From NCBI GenBank assembly GCA_035403225.1, contig DAONET010000003.1, positions 1-64,000 on the forward strand: a stretch of DNA of 64,000 nt, in the 5' to 3' direction. Each line of letters begins with the position of its first letter. Position 1 is the first letter of the stretch. The notes beneath the pieces are model-generated. The model was not told the origin of the DNA, ran no database searches, and saw only the letters and a list, made by a program, of their open reading frames with translations. Source of the DNA: DAIRDK01 sp035403225 (lineage in GTDB: Bacteria; Bacteroidota; Bacteroidia; Bacteroidales; FEN-979). This document shows, in pieces, positions 1-8,661 of the stretch. The translations under genes and the position numbers were made by a program.

Positions 1-48
1 CGGGCACAACAAAGCCAGACAAGTAAGGAGTAGGACGATTTTTTTCAT
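1..48 (-). CDS. Secreted or lipoprotein-type protein, N-terminal fragment
   Basis: Reading the minus strand from an ATG at 48 gives 16 residues beginning MKKIVLLLTCLALLCP before the window ends. This is a two-lysine n-region followed by a hydrophobic stretch, the beginning of a signal peptide; the Cys residues could belong to a lipobox but the fragment is too short to tell. A TAnnTTTG box on the same strand at 89-96 supports a real gene with a leader of roughly 38 nt. It is divergent from the ferritin-like gene. Function unknown. Confidence 0.55.
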   Translation of the reverse strand, partial: MKKIVLLLTCLALLCP

Positions 49-88
49 AAAATTTAGTGGTTTGGTTTGGTAGACTGTTTTGTCTTCA

Positions 89-96
89 CAAAAATA
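89..96 (-). promoter_or_regulatory. Bacteroidota -7 promoter box (TATTTTTG) for the left-edge gene
   Basis: Minus-strand TATTTTTG fits the TAnnTTTG consensus and lies about 40 nt upstream of the left-edge start codon. No convincing -33 TTTG element is seen. Confidence 0.45.
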
Positions 97-149
97 AAAA
101 ATCCCGGTATTCATCCTACCAAAAGAGTATTCAATTATGCAGATTTTTA

Positions 150-157
150 TATTTTTG
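150..157 (+). promoter_or_regulatory. -7 promoter box (TATTTTTG) for the ferritin-like gene
   Basis: TATTTTTG fits TAnnTTTG and puts transcription start near 160, so the ATG at 178 has a leader of about 18 nt. It excludes the longer open frame starting at 67, which would begin upstream of the promoter. Confidence 0.55.
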
Positions 158-177
158 TAGCAAACAACAATCAGGCT

Positions 178-639
178 ATGTATTATACAGGAGAAGAAAT
201 CATCGGAATTGCCGTGCGCATCGAAGAAAACGGCAATGCATTTTACCAGGCAGCCGCCGACATCATCAAAACAGATTCGGATACCAGAAAGCTCTTTCTG
301 GACTTGGCCGAAAAAGAGATTTCGCACATCGGCATTTTCCAGAAGATGGCCGAAAAGTTTCAGCCTGAAGATTTTGAATTCAACATCGAAGAAGCTTCCG
401 ATTACATTAATTACCTGGCTGATCAGCATATCTTCGGAAAACCCGACTCGGGAAAAACGCTTGCCAAAACCATCAAGACTCCCCGCGAGGCATTGGAGAT
501 CGCTTTTAAATTTGAGAACGACAGTGTAACGTTCTACACAGAGTTGGAAAAGAAAGCGAAACACGATTCAAAGAAGCTGGTCCGGCAGATCATTGAAGAA
601 GAGATGGAACATGCCGAAGAGATTAAGAGGTTTTTATAG
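178..639 (+). CDS. Ferritin-like (rubrerythrin-type) di-iron protein
   Basis: A 153-residue four-helix-bundle protein of the rubrerythrin/ferritin-like superfamily. The two helix-pair metal motifs are visible: Glu17, Glu47-x-x-His50, Glu113 and Glu142-x-x-His145 are placed as expected for a di-iron centre. There is no C-terminal rubredoxin domain with CxxC pairs, so this is the short erythrin form. Such proteins handle peroxide or store iron in the cytoplasm of anaerobes. The ATG at 178 is used because the -7 box lies at 150-157. It is transcribed alone; cstA downstream has its own promoter. The exact substrate cannot be told from sequence. Confidence 0.8.
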   Translation: MYYTGEEIIGIAVRIEENGNAFYQAAADIIKTDSDTRKLFLDLAEKEISHIGIFQKMAEKFQPEDFEFNIEEASDYINYLADQHIFGKPDSGKTLAKTIKTPREALEIAFKFENDSVTFYTELEKKAKHDSKKLVRQIIEEEMEHAEEIKRFL

Positions 640-688
640 CCGTTGAATTCTCTGTCGCACTTGCATACACCTTTTCTATGATTTTCCC

Positions 689-696
689 TACTTTTG
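689..696 (+). promoter_or_regulatory. -7 promoter box (TACTTTTG) for cstA
   Basis: TACTTTTG fits TAnnTTTG. The in-frame TTG at 694 lies inside this box, so it cannot be the start codon; the ATG at 718 has a leader of about 19 nt. Confidence 0.55.
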
Positions 697-717
697 GGAA
701 CTCAAATACTCTTACTC

Positions 718-2556
718 ATGAATGCAATGCCCCTGGTGATCGCTGCCTTGGCGATCTTTGCGCTGGCTTACCGGTTTTATTTCGGATTCATCTCAGCTAA
801 AGTCCTCACGTTTAATGATTCCCGGATCACCCCTTCCCACCGGTTATACGACGGACAAAATTATTATCCCATATCCAAATGGGTTCTCTTCGGGCACCAC
901 TTCGCTGCTATTGCAGGAGCCGGACCGCTGGTAGGTCCTGTCCTTGCCTGCCAGTTCGGCTATTTCCCGGGATTCCTGTGGATGGTCATCGGGGCGGTAA
1001 TGGCCGGTGCGGTTCATGATCTGATCATCCTCACCGCTTCCGTCGAACACGATGGACGTTCTCTGGTCGATATTGTGAAAGAAGAAATTAAAAAAGTTAC
1101 CTCCACCGTTACTGCCTCCATCGCCACCTTCATCATCATTATCATCGCGCTGGCCGGATTGGGACTGGTGGTCGTCAACTCATTGTCCGAGAGCTCCTGG
1201 GGCACCTTCACCATTGCTTCCACCATCCCCATTGCCATGTTAATGGGTGTGTGGATGTTTGTCTTCAGAAAAGGAAAAACGGTGGAAGCCACCGTGATCG
1301 GGGTAATCCTGCTCTCTGCTGCCGTGATCTTCGGTAAATATGTTCCCGAATCATCCATCTCTTCCTGGTTCTCTTTTGATAAATCTACCCTGACTATCCT
1401 GTTGGCCGCCTACGGCTTCCTGGCTTCCGTCCTGCCCGTATGGCTGCTCCTTTCACCCCGGGATTACCTGAGTTCCATCATGAAACTGACGGTGGTAGGT
1501 ATGTTGGCCCTTGGGATTATCTTTGTGGCCCCCGATCTCCGGATGCCTGCTTTCACCGAATTCATCCACGGAGGCGGACCCATCATCCAGGGACCCTTGT
1601 TCCCCTATTTATTCATCACCATCGCCTGTGGAGCTATCTCGGGCTTCCATGCCCTGGTGAGCGCAGGCACCACCCCGAAAATGATCATGAAAGAGAGCCA
1701 TATCAAACCCATTGCCGTTGGAGCCATGCTGGCGGAAGGAATGGTCAGTGTCCTGGCTATGATCGCTGCTGCCAGCCTCTTTCCCCTTGATTATTTCCAG
1801 ATCAATGTCTCTCCCGAAAAATTCCAACAAATCCTGCCGCAACTACAAGCCATGGGATTCACCCAATCGGATCTTCCCCGCTTGCAAGCAGCTGTCGGCG
1901 AGAACGTGATCGGCAGAACCGGCGGCGCCGTCTCACTGGCGGTCGGGATGGCCGAGATCTTCTCGAGAATCCCGGGGTTTGAAAGCCTGATGTCATACTG
2001 GTACCATTTTGCCATCATGTTCGAGGCGCTGTTCATCCTGACCACCATCGATGCCGGCACCCGTATCGGACGTTTCCTCCTGCAGGAATTACTGGGAAAA
2101 GTATATAAACCTTTCGGACGAACTTCCTGGCTCCCGGGAAATCTGCTGGCCAGCGGAGTCGTCGTGTTCTTCTGGGGTTTCTTCATTTACACGGGTACTG
2201 TATCCACTATCTGGCCCATGTTCGGCGCTGCTAATCAACTGTTGGCCACCATTGCCCTGGCTGTCGGCACCACCTACATCATCAACCGGGGAAAGATCAA
2301 ATATGCCTGGATCACGATCCTGCCAATGATCTTTGTCGGGATCACGACCATCACCGCCGGCATCATGAACATCACCGGGATCTACTTCCCACAACTTCAT
2401 CAACCCGACCAGGTGGTCATGGGGATTATCAATATGACCCTGACTGTCATCATCCTGGTATGTGTGCTGGTGATCTTGCGCGATTCGATCCCCATCTGGA
2501 TTAAAGCCTGGCGCAATCGTTCTGCCCCGGTTGTGAACATGTCGCAAAACAAATAA
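718..2556 (+). CDS. cstA: CstA-family carbon starvation / peptide-pyruvate transporter
   Basis: A polytopic inner-membrane protein of 612 residues from the ATG at 718. The CstA N-terminal signature GHHFAAIAGAGPLVGP is present at about residue 60, followed by regularly spaced hydrophobic helices and a conserved SGFHALVSAGTTPK segment. Members import small peptides or pyruvate and are induced by carbon limitation in enterobacteria. At about 610 residues it is the shorter form common outside Proteobacteria (E. coli CstA is about 700). Start chosen because the promoter box 689-696 covers the upstream alternative TTG. Substrate is inferred from the family only; no sensor kinase partner lies nearby. 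Confidence 0.85.
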   Translation: MNAMPLVIAALAIFALAYRFYFGFISAKVLTFNDSRITPSHRLYDGQNYYPISKWVLFGHHFAAIAGAGPLVGPVLACQFGYFPGFLWMVIGAVMAGAVHDLIILTASVEHDGRSLVDIVKEEIKKVTSTVTASIATFIIIIIALAGLGLVVVNSLSESSWGTFTIASTIPIAMLMGVWMFVFRKGKTVEATVIGVILLSAAVIFGKYVPESSISSWFSFDKSTLTILLAAYGFLASVLPVWLLLSPRDYLSSIMKLTVVGMLALGIIFVAPDLRMPAFTEFIHGGGPIIQGPLFPYLFITIACGAISGFHALVSAGTTPKMIMKESHIKPIAVGAMLAEGMVSVLAMIAAASLFPLDYFQINVSPEKFQQILPQLQAMGFTQSDLPRLQAAVGENVIGRTGGAVSLAVGMAEIFSRIPGFESLMSYWYHFAIMFEALFILTTIDAGTRIGRFLLQELLGKVYKPFGRTSWLPGNLLASGVVVFFWGFFIYTGTVSTIWPMFGAANQLLATIALAVGTTYIINRGKIKYAWITILPMIFVGITTITAGIMNITGIYFPQLHQPDQVVMGIINMTLTVIILVCVLVILRDSIPIWIKAWRNRSAPVVNMSQNK

Positions 2557-2578
2557 CTGTTAAGTCGTAAAATAGCCG

Positions 2579-2586
2579 TACCTTTG
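2579..2586 (+). promoter_or_regulatory. -7 promoter box (TACCTTTG) for typA
   Basis: A perfect TAnnTTTG, 23 nt after the cstA stop and giving a leader of about 29 nt to the typA ATG. It separates typA from cstA transcription. Confidence 0.55.
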
Positions 2587-2617
2587 CAAACTTTTTCAAA
2601 AGGTTAGGGCTCTTTAT

Positions 2618-4423
2618 ATGACTGAAATCAGAAACATTGCGATTATCGCCCATGTCGACCACGGTAAAACTACCCTGGTCGACCGCATTCTCCAACAGGT
2701 AAAACTCTTTCGTGACAATCAGGAAGTCAGGGATTTAATCCTCGACAGCAATGAATTGGAACGGGAGAGAGGGATCACCATCCTGTCAAAAAACGTCTCC
2801 GTACGGTACAAAGGAGTGAAGATCAATATTATCGACACTCCCGGTCACAGCGATTTCGGCGGAGAGGTAGAACGTGTCCTCAATATGGCTGACGGGGTGA
2901 TATTGCTGGTGGATGCTTTTGAAGGTCCTATGCCGCAAACACGTTTTGTGCTTGAAAAAGCCTTGCAGTTGAACCTCCTTCCGATTGTGGTCGTCAACAA
3001 GGTTGACAAACCCAACTGCGATCCTGAAGGAACGCAGGAGGCAGTATTTGACCTGATGTACAGCCTCGGAGCCAGCGAAGCCCAGTTGAATTTTCCCACC
3101 GTATTCGGATCTTCCAAGCAGGGATGGATGGCAGCCGATTGGCACACACCCACTACGGATGTGAGCTACCTCCTTGACATGATCGTGAAATACATCCCCG
3201 CTCCCAAAGCGTTGGAAGGAGGACTTCAGATGATGATCACCTCCCTCGATTATTCCTCTTACATCGGTCGTATCGCCGTTGGTCGTATCCACCGGGGCTC
3301 CATCCAGGCAGGAATGAATGTCTCGCTGGTGAAACGCGACGGCGAGATCCTGAAATCAAAGATCAAAGAACTTTACGTCTTCGAAGGTCTTGGCAAGGAA
3401 CGCATCAAACATCCCGTTTCTGCCGGTGAGATCATTGCCGTGATGGGACCCGAGAACTTCGACATCGGAGATACCATTGCCGATTTTGAAAACCCGGAGA
3501 TGATGACACCCATCACCGTCGACGAGCCGACCATCAGCATGCTCTTTACCATCAACACTTCTCCTTTCTTCGGAAAAGACGGGAAGTTCGTCACCTCCCG
3601 CCATCTTCGCGACCGTCTTTTCCTGGAGACCGAAAAGAACCTGGCCCTCCGGGTGAAAGAAACCGGTTCCCCCGATACTTACCTCGTCTTTGGCCGCGGA
3701 ATCCTCCATCTTTCCATTCTCATTGAAACGATGCGCCGGGAAGGATATGAGCTTCAGGTTGGACAGCCCAAGGTTGTAATCAAGGAGATCGATGGCGTTC
3801 GCTGCGAACCTATCGAAGCCCTCACCGTCAATGCTCCGAAAGAAACCTCCGGAAAGATTATCGAACTGGTCACTTCCCGTCGGGGTGAGATCACCAGCAT
3901 CGATACACGTGGCGACCGTATCCAGATGGAGTTTTCCATCCCTTCCAGAGGGCTCATGGGGTTGAGAAACCTCGCTCTCACTGCCACCGAAGGTGAGGCC
4001 GTACTGGCTCACCGCCTGAAAGGATTTGAACCCTGGCGCGGGGAGATTGACCTTCACCGGAACGGAGCCCTGATCTCTATGGAAACGGGCCAGGCCATCG
4101 CCTACTCATTAGATAAACTTCAGGATCGCGGCATCTTCTTTATCGAACCAAATGACCCTGTTTATACGGGACAGATCATCGGGGAAAGCACCCGCCAGGA
4201 GGATATCGTAGTCAACGTCGGCAAAACCAAAAAACTATCCAATATGCGGGCATCGGGGTCCGACGAAAAAATGAATATCTCTCCCGCTAAAAAAATGTCC
4301 CTGGAAGAATCGATGGAATATATCGGAGAAGATGAATACCTGGAAGTGACTCCTCATGCCCTGAGGTTACGGAAGATCATCCTCGACGAAATCGAACGTA
4401 AAAGATCCCGGAAAGACCATTGA
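2618..4423 (+). CDS. typA: Ribosome-associated GTPase TypA/BipA
   Basis: A 601-residue translational GTPase, the normal BipA length. The P-loop AHVDHGKTT is at residues 11-19, followed by the switch region RGITI, DTPGHSDFGGEVER and NKVD. The C-terminal half carries the EF-G-like domains and the BipA-specific C-terminal domain (RGLMGLRN, then LSNMRASGSDE). It binds the 70S ribosome at the EF-G site and aids ribosome assembly and stress responses. It stops 4 nt from the end of the convergent symporter gene, with no hairpin terminator visible between them. Confidence 0.96.
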   Translation: MTEIRNIAIIAHVDHGKTTLVDRILQQVKLFRDNQEVRDLILDSNELERERGITILSKNVSVRYKGVKINIIDTPGHSDFGGEVERVLNMADGVILLVDAFEGPMPQTRFVLEKALQLNLLPIVVVNKVDKPNCDPEGTQEAVFDLMYSLGASEAQLNFPTVFGSSKQGWMAADWHTPTTDVSYLLDMIVKYIPAPKALEGGLQMMITSLDYSSYIGRIAVGRIHRGSIQAGMNVSLVKRDGEILKSKIKELYVFEGLGKERIKHPVSAGEIIAVMGPENFDIGDTIADFENPEMMTPITVDEPTISMLFTINTSPFFGKDGKFVTSRHLRDRLFLETEKNLALRVKETGSPDTYLVFGRGILHLSILIETMRREGYELQVGQPKVVIKEIDGVRCEPIEALTVNAPKETSGKIIELVTSRRGEITSIDTRGDRIQMEFSIPSRGLMGLRNLALTATEGEAVLAHRLKGFEPWRGEIDLHRNGALISMETGQAIAYSLDKLQDRGIFFIEPNDPVYTGQIIGESTRQEDIVVNVGKTKKLSNMRASGSDEKMNISPAKKMSLEESMEYIGEDEYLEVTPHALRLRKIILDEIERKRSRKDH

Positions 4424-4427
4424 CCTC

Positions 4428-5798
4428 TCATGGCTCTTTGGTAAGGGCCAACTCCCCTTCCCATCTGGCCACTACTGCCGATGCCAGACAATTACCGATG
4501 ACGTTCACCGCAGTGCGCGCCATATCCATGAGTTCATCAATTCCTAAAATGATGAATACCGGTAACACCGGTAACCCGAAATCCGTCACCATGGCCATCA
4601 GGATCACCAGCGAGGCTCTCGGGACTCCCGCGACACCCTTACTGGTGAGCATCAAGGTGAACATCATCAGAAGCTGTTGTTCCAGCGGCAGATGAATCCC
4701 GGCGACCTGGGCCACAAAAATCGAAGCCAGGGATAGATACAGCGTGGTGCCGTCAAGATTGAACGAATAACCGGTCGGCAATACGAAGGAAACGATCTTT
4801 CGCGGTACCCCGAATTCCTCCATCTTCTCCATGGCAATAGGCAACGCCGATTCAGAACTGGTGGTGGCAAAAGCCAGGGTGGCCGGCTCTGATACCGCCC
4901 TGAAAAACTTCTTTACCGGAATCCGGAACAAAAGCATGATCGGCACCAGGACAAAACCGATGAACACCACCAACGCGGCATAAAGTGTTGCAAGCATTTT
5001 AAAGAGGTTTACCAGGATTGGAAGCCCCATATGGCCCACACTGTAGGCAATGGCCGCAAACACCGCCACAGGGGCAAAAAACATGATAATTTTGGTAAAC
5101 TTGAACATTACCTCCGACAAGGACTCGGCAAAACGTACCATCGGGTTGCGGTATTTTTCTTTTACGAGAGCCACCGCCACCCCAAAAAGGATGCTGAATA
5201 CCACGATCTGGAGTACATTGCCCTGGAAGATGGATTTGGCAATGTTTTCCGGGAAAATATTCAACACGATCTCCTGCCATGTCTGTTTCTGTGCCGCCGT
5301 TACCGGAGCAACGGATCCATCTGCCGGGAGCTGAACGCCGATTCCCGCTCCGCTGATGTTGATGGCTGCCAGCCCTATGAAAAGTGCTATGGTTGAAACG
5401 ATCTCAAAATACAGGATCGACTTCCACCCCATCCGCCCTACCTGTTTCAGGTCAGGATGTCCCGCAATACCTACCACCAGCGTCCCGAAGAGCAACGGAG
5501 CAATAACGGTTTTGATCAGGCTCAGGAAAATTTTACTGAGGATGTTCAGGTTCACGGCAAAAGCCGGGAAATCATATCCCACTTCCGCCCCGGCCACCAT
5601 GCTGAACAGAATGTAGGCAGTAAGAGAACCGCGCATGATGGTATAAAAGGCCAACGTCCCAATAGTAAGCCAACGAAAACAAAGCAATAAAACTCCGGGA
5701 ATGGCAAGATGGAAAACCATCTCAAGACAATACAACACCGCCGTCAGACTGAACGCGATCAGGAAGGCAACGAAAGCAGGCCTTTTGAGTTTCTTCAT
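4428..5798 (-). CDS. Dicarboxylate/amino acid:cation symporter (DAACS, SDF family)
   Basis: A 456-residue inner-membrane symporter of the GltP/DctA family. The family hallmarks are all present: the serine-rich re-entrant loop TTSSESALP, the GYSFNLDGTTLY motif, a second hairpin ending SKGVAGVPRAS, and helix 8 with the Asp/Asn-containing GIDELMDMARTAVNV. It would take up glutamate, aspartate or C4-dicarboxylates with H+ or Na+; sequence alone does not decide which. The N-terminus is longer than usual, with two extra hydrophobic stretches before the conserved core. Its own -7 box lies at 5819-5826, leader about 18 nt. Confidence 0.9.
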   Translation of the reverse strand: MKKLKRPAFVAFLIAFSLTAVLYCLEMVFHLAIPGVLLLCFRWLTIGTLAFYTIMRGSLTAYILFSMVAGAEVGYDFPAFAVNLNILSKIFLSLIKTVIAPLLFGTLVVGIAGHPDLKQVGRMGWKSILYFEIVSTIALFIGLAAINISGAGIGVQLPADGSVAPVTAAQKQTWQEIVLNIFPENIAKSIFQGNVLQIVVFSILFGVAVALVKEKYRNPMVRFAESLSEVMFKFTKIIMFFAPVAVFAAIAYSVGHMGLPILVNLFKMLATLYAALVVFIGFVLVPIMLLFRIPVKKFFRAVSEPATLAFATTSSESALPIAMEKMEEFGVPRKIVSFVLPTGYSFNLDGTTLYLSLASIFVAQVAGIHLPLEQQLLMMFTLMLTSKGVAGVPRASLVILMAMVTDFGLPVLPVFIILGIDELMDMARTAVNVIGNCLASAVVARWEGELALTKEP

Positions 5799-5818
5799 TC
5801 AGGCGGGATTGATGCGGA

Positions 5819-5826
5819 CAAATGTA
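5819..5826 (-). promoter_or_regulatory. -7 promoter box (TACATTTG) for the DAACS symporter
   Basis: Minus-strand TACATTTG matches TAnnTTTG and gives a leader of about 18 nt to the symporter ATG at 5798. Confidence 0.5.
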
Positions 5827-5987
5827 AACATTTACTGGAAGAAAATCACGGGGAAGGTCAATCCGCTAACCACATCCGTTATTTCCATAGTATCAAGACG
5901 ATACATTTTTCTGACTTTTCCGTTCCACTTCAGAACAATGCTGGCAGAGACCGGGCAGGAATAAAAACATATGAGCTGCATACTGGT

Positions 5988-6019
5988 TTTTTCCCCTTAA
6001 TCCGGTTAAGGAGGAAAAA
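5988..6019. repeat. 13-bp imperfect palindrome with T-rich 5' arm
   Basis: TTTTTCC plus CCTTAA on the left (5988-6000), a 5-nt loop TCCGG, and TTAAGG, one bulged A, GGAAAAA on the right (6006-6019). The T-tract is on the 5' side of the stem on both strands, the reverse of an intrinsic terminator. It sits in the 273-bp gap between the outer-membrane gene and the symporter, about 160 bp upstream of the symporter promoter. It could be a protein-binding site or an mRNA 3' end stabiliser; nothing else is recognised in this gap apart from the symporter promoter. Confidence 0.5.
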
Positions 6020-6071
6020 GTAATGCAGCATTTGTTAAAAAGAAGGATTAAAAAATGAGAGGTATGATTTA

Positions 6072-6656
6072 TCAGAATTCATAATGATACCCCACCGAGA
6101 TGGCAATTGGCAAAATCGGACTTACTTTCACAATACCCGGATCATTTTTCATTTTATTCACCTGGTCAAAAAACTCTCCGGAACGGATGGGAACATTCAG
6201 GTCCACATTCAGTCCGCTTTGTCTCAATACTCCGAAACGAGCTTCCATACCTAACCCCGGAGTGACCCCGAAGAAGACCTTATCATACGATGAATCTCCT
6301 GAAACCTTGGTGAAGCCGTTCACTCCATACATCAACTTCAGGTATGGCCGTACTACGCGCCTGCCATCAGCGGGAAACAGACGTGCCAGCACTCCTATAT
6401 TCCAGCCGAAATCAACCATTTCCCATCCGCCTGCCAGAAAAACTCCCAGGCGACTGATAGGATACAACGTCGCCTTTATCCCGGCCACTCCTCCGTAATC
6501 AAGTCCAATCCCGAGACCGATATCTCCCAAACGGCTATCTCGATGTTCCACGAGTGGCGACGATCTCTTCGACTGGATAACCCAATTCGTATCCTGGCCG
6601 AGAGCCGTCAGAGTAAAAAGGGTGAAAAAGAAAGCAATGAAAAAAGTGTGTCGCAT
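6072..6656 (-). CDS. Outer-membrane beta-barrel protein, function unknown
   Basis: A 194-residue protein with a clear signal peptide (MRHTFFIAFFFTLFTLTALG, cleavage about residue 20). The mature part alternates short Gly/aromatic strands and ends in Tyr-His-Tyr-Glu-Phe, the terminal aromatic expected of an outer-membrane barrel. The size suggests an 8-strand barrel of the OmpA/OmpW-like kind. It follows flxA by 52 nt on the same strand, so it may be read through from that operon; the nearest upstream box (CACATTTG, 6698-6705) has one mismatch. No specific family is recognised. Confidence 0.65.
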   Translation of the reverse strand: MRHTFFIAFFFTLFTLTALGQDTNWVIQSKRSSPLVEHRDSRLGDIGLGIGLDYGGVAGIKATLYPISRLGVFLAGGWEMVDFGWNIGVLARLFPADGRRVVRPYLKLMYGVNGFTKVSGDSSYDKVFFGVTPGLGMEARFGVLRQSGLNVDLNVPIRSGEFFDQVNKMKNDPGIVKVSPILPIAISVGYHYEF

Positions 6657-6708
6657 AATACCTCCGGTCTGCCCGACAATGGTTGAACAGAGAGTGGCAA
6701 ATGTGCTA

Positions 6709-7542
6709 TTAATATTCGTCGGGCATCGTTTTCAATTGTTCATAGGTAAACACGGGTCCGTCTTTACAAACATAGGTGCTGCCGATATTGCAACGTCCGC
6801 ATTTACCTAACCCGCATTGCATCCTCATTTCGAGGGTGGTAATGACATTCTTGGGATCAAATCCCAGGCGATCGAGCGACTGAAGGGTATATTTGATCAT
6901 GATCGGCGGACCGCAGGTAATGACCTTCGTATTTTCAATCGTCGGTTTTACTACTTCTTCCAGGATCTTGGGTACCACCCCCACATTGTTGTGCCATGTA
7001 TCTTCGGCCCGGTCGATGGTCAGGATGACCTTCAGACTCGGGTTATTCTGCCATTCTTTCGTCTCCTCTTTATAGCAAAGATCATCAGAGGAACGGGCGC
7101 CGTAAAGGATCGTAAAATCCTTGTAATCAGCCCTGTTATCAATACAATACTGGATCAATGACCGCAAGGGTGCCAATCCGATTCCCCCTCCGACAAACAA
7201 GAGGTTTTTTCCTTTGAGTTCCTCCAGCGGGAAATTATTCCCGAACGGGCCACGGATACCTACTTCATCGCCTTCATCCAGCCGGGAGTGAATGTCGGAT
7301 GTCACCGCACCTGCACGTTTGATCGAACAGTCGAAGGTGCCTTTCCGGGTTACGGAAGAAGAGATGCAGAAGGTGCATTCTCCATAACCCAGGAGGGAAA
7401 ACTCGACAAACTGGCCGGGCAGCCATTGAAATTTCGACATCAGGTTTTCGTCTTTGAACTTCAGCCGATAGGTTCGGATATCCGCGGTTTCCTGGATGAT
7501 CTTCTCGATCGTACACAGCGACGGGACTAATAGTTGTTCCAT
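6709..7542 (-). CDS. flxA: FlxA-type FAD/NAD(P)-binding, [2Fe-2S] oxidoreductase subunit
   Basis: A 277-residue protein of the ferredoxin-NADP reductase / HydG / AsrB type. An N-terminal FAD-binding barrel has a variant flavin motif (TFCISSS, about 57-63) and RGPFGN at 97-102. The NAD(P)-binding half has VGGGIGLAPLRSL (117-129) and CGPP (210-213). A C-terminal [2Fe-2S] site has Cys243, 248, 251 and 259, as in the dihydroorotate-dehydrogenase electron-transfer subunit. In FlxABCD-HdrABC this is the NADH-oxidising entry point. It is the last gene of the flx-hdr operon, 67 nt after flxB. Assignment rests on fold plus gene order; AsrB or a hydrogenase gamma subunit would look alike in isolation. 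Confidence 0.85.
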   Translation of the reverse strand: MEQLLVPSLCTIEKIIQETADIRTYRLKFKDENLMSKFQWLPGQFVEFSLLGYGECTFCISSSVTRKGTFDCSIKRAGAVTSDIHSRLDEGDEVGIRGPFGNNFPLEELKGKNLLFVGGGIGLAPLRSLIQYCIDNRADYKDFTILYGARSSDDLCYKEETKEWQNNPSLKVILTIDRAEDTWHNNVGVVPKILEEVVKPTIENTKVITCGPPIMIKYTLQSLDRLGFDPKNVITTLEMRMQCGLGKCGRCNIGSTYVCKDGPVFTYEQLKTMPDEY

Positions 7543-7609
7543 ATTTCAGAGGTAAGGACCACTTTTCTGCTTCTTTTTCTTTTCAGGAAGAAGGGCAGGA
7601 TCAGGGTCA

Positions 7610-8647
7610 TTATTTTGCTACTTGTTTAACCACTTCAAAAATGCTGATATTAACCGGGCAGGAGATGGCGCATCTTCCGCAGCCCACACACAGGTTCACG
7701 CCGAAGCGTTCTTTGTAATACACGAATTTGTGCATGGCGCGTTGCCGCCAGCGACGGTATTTCACCGGGCGCGGGTTGTGCCCGCCGGCCATCAGTGTAA
7801 AATATCCATTATTGCACGAGTCATAGCTTTTATACCGGACTCCTTCGTCCTTGATCCGTTCATCGGAGATTTTGAAGCAATGACAGGTGGGACAGATGAA
7901 AGCGCAGGTATTGCAACCGATGCAGTTGGCTGATACTTTATCGAATTCATCCGATTCGTACCGGTCCTTCATCTTTCCGTTGATCTCTTCGTAATTCATC
8001 TTCAGCCTGAAAGAGTCTTCGAAGGACTTGTATTGTTTTTTCATCGCCTCTTCTGCTCCGCCATCAGCGGCTGCCAGGTTTCCAGCGTGTTCTTTCAGAA
8101 ATCCTTCGCCTTTTTCGGTCCGGGCCTGGACATAAATGGTCCCATTGTCGCCGTTTACGATTAAAACATCGAAAGCATCGCTTTTCTCGACATCATAATC
8201 CAGGGAGGTACAGAAACACTGTTCACCGGCTTTATCGCAGCGTGTGGACACGATAATGGTGTTATTTCGCCTGGTTTCGTAATCGGTATCGATGAAATCC
8301 CATTTGTACACGTGATCCAGCACCTGGAGTCCCCGGGCATCGCAATGTTTTACTCCGAGGATTACTCTTTTTTCAGCCAGCGGGTCAGCGGTGGTTTCAC
8401 TCACTTCCGTGCCGCTGCTGTCTGCCTTGTATTTCAGGATTTTGGCTGATTTCGGGAAGAAAAGCGGTTTAATGCTCATGGTGGTCCCGATGGGAGAATC
8501 GGGATTGCACGCTGCCAAACCAGCGACCTTCTGATAATCATACTTTCCGAATTTCTCCACCGGGGCATAGGTGGAACAGGCCCCGATAATAGCTTCATAA
8601 AACTTCTGAAGCCCTGCCTTATCTGTCTTATACGTTGAAAAGCTCAT
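7610..8647 (-). CDS. flxB: FlxB-type iron-sulfur subunit (AsrA/HydB-like)
   Basis: A 345-residue cytoplasmic iron-sulfur protein resembling anaerobic sulfite reductase subunit A and sulfhydrogenase beta subunits. It has an N-terminal redox-partner domain with KHCDARGL (100-107) and CFC (144-146). Two ferredoxin-type [4Fe-4S] motifs follow: Cys242/245/248/252 with extra Cys255 and 257, then Cys320/323/326/330. It would relay electrons from FlxA to the Hdr part of the complex. It lies 14 nt after flxC and 67 nt before flxA. No hydrogenase large subunit or sulfite reductase subunit C is nearby, which favours an Flx rather than Asr or Hyd role. Confidence 0.8.
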   Translation of the reverse strand: MSFSTYKTDKAGLQKFYEAIIGACSTYAPVEKFGKYDYQKVAGLAACNPDSPIGTTMSIKPLFFPKSAKILKYKADSSGTEVSETTADPLAEKRVILGVKHCDARGLQVLDHVYKWDFIDTDYETRRNNTIIVSTRCDKAGEQCFCTSLDYDVEKSDAFDVLIVNGDNGTIYVQARTEKGEGFLKEHAGNLAAADGGAEEAMKKQYKSFEDSFRLKMNYEEINGKMKDRYESDEFDKVSANCIGCNTCAFICPTCHCFKISDERIKDEGVRYKSYDSCNNGYFTLMAGGHNPRPVKYRRWRQRAMHKFVYYKERFGVNLCVGCGRCAISCPVNISIFEVVKQVAK

Positions 8648-8661
8648 ATTCGTTCTCCGGG

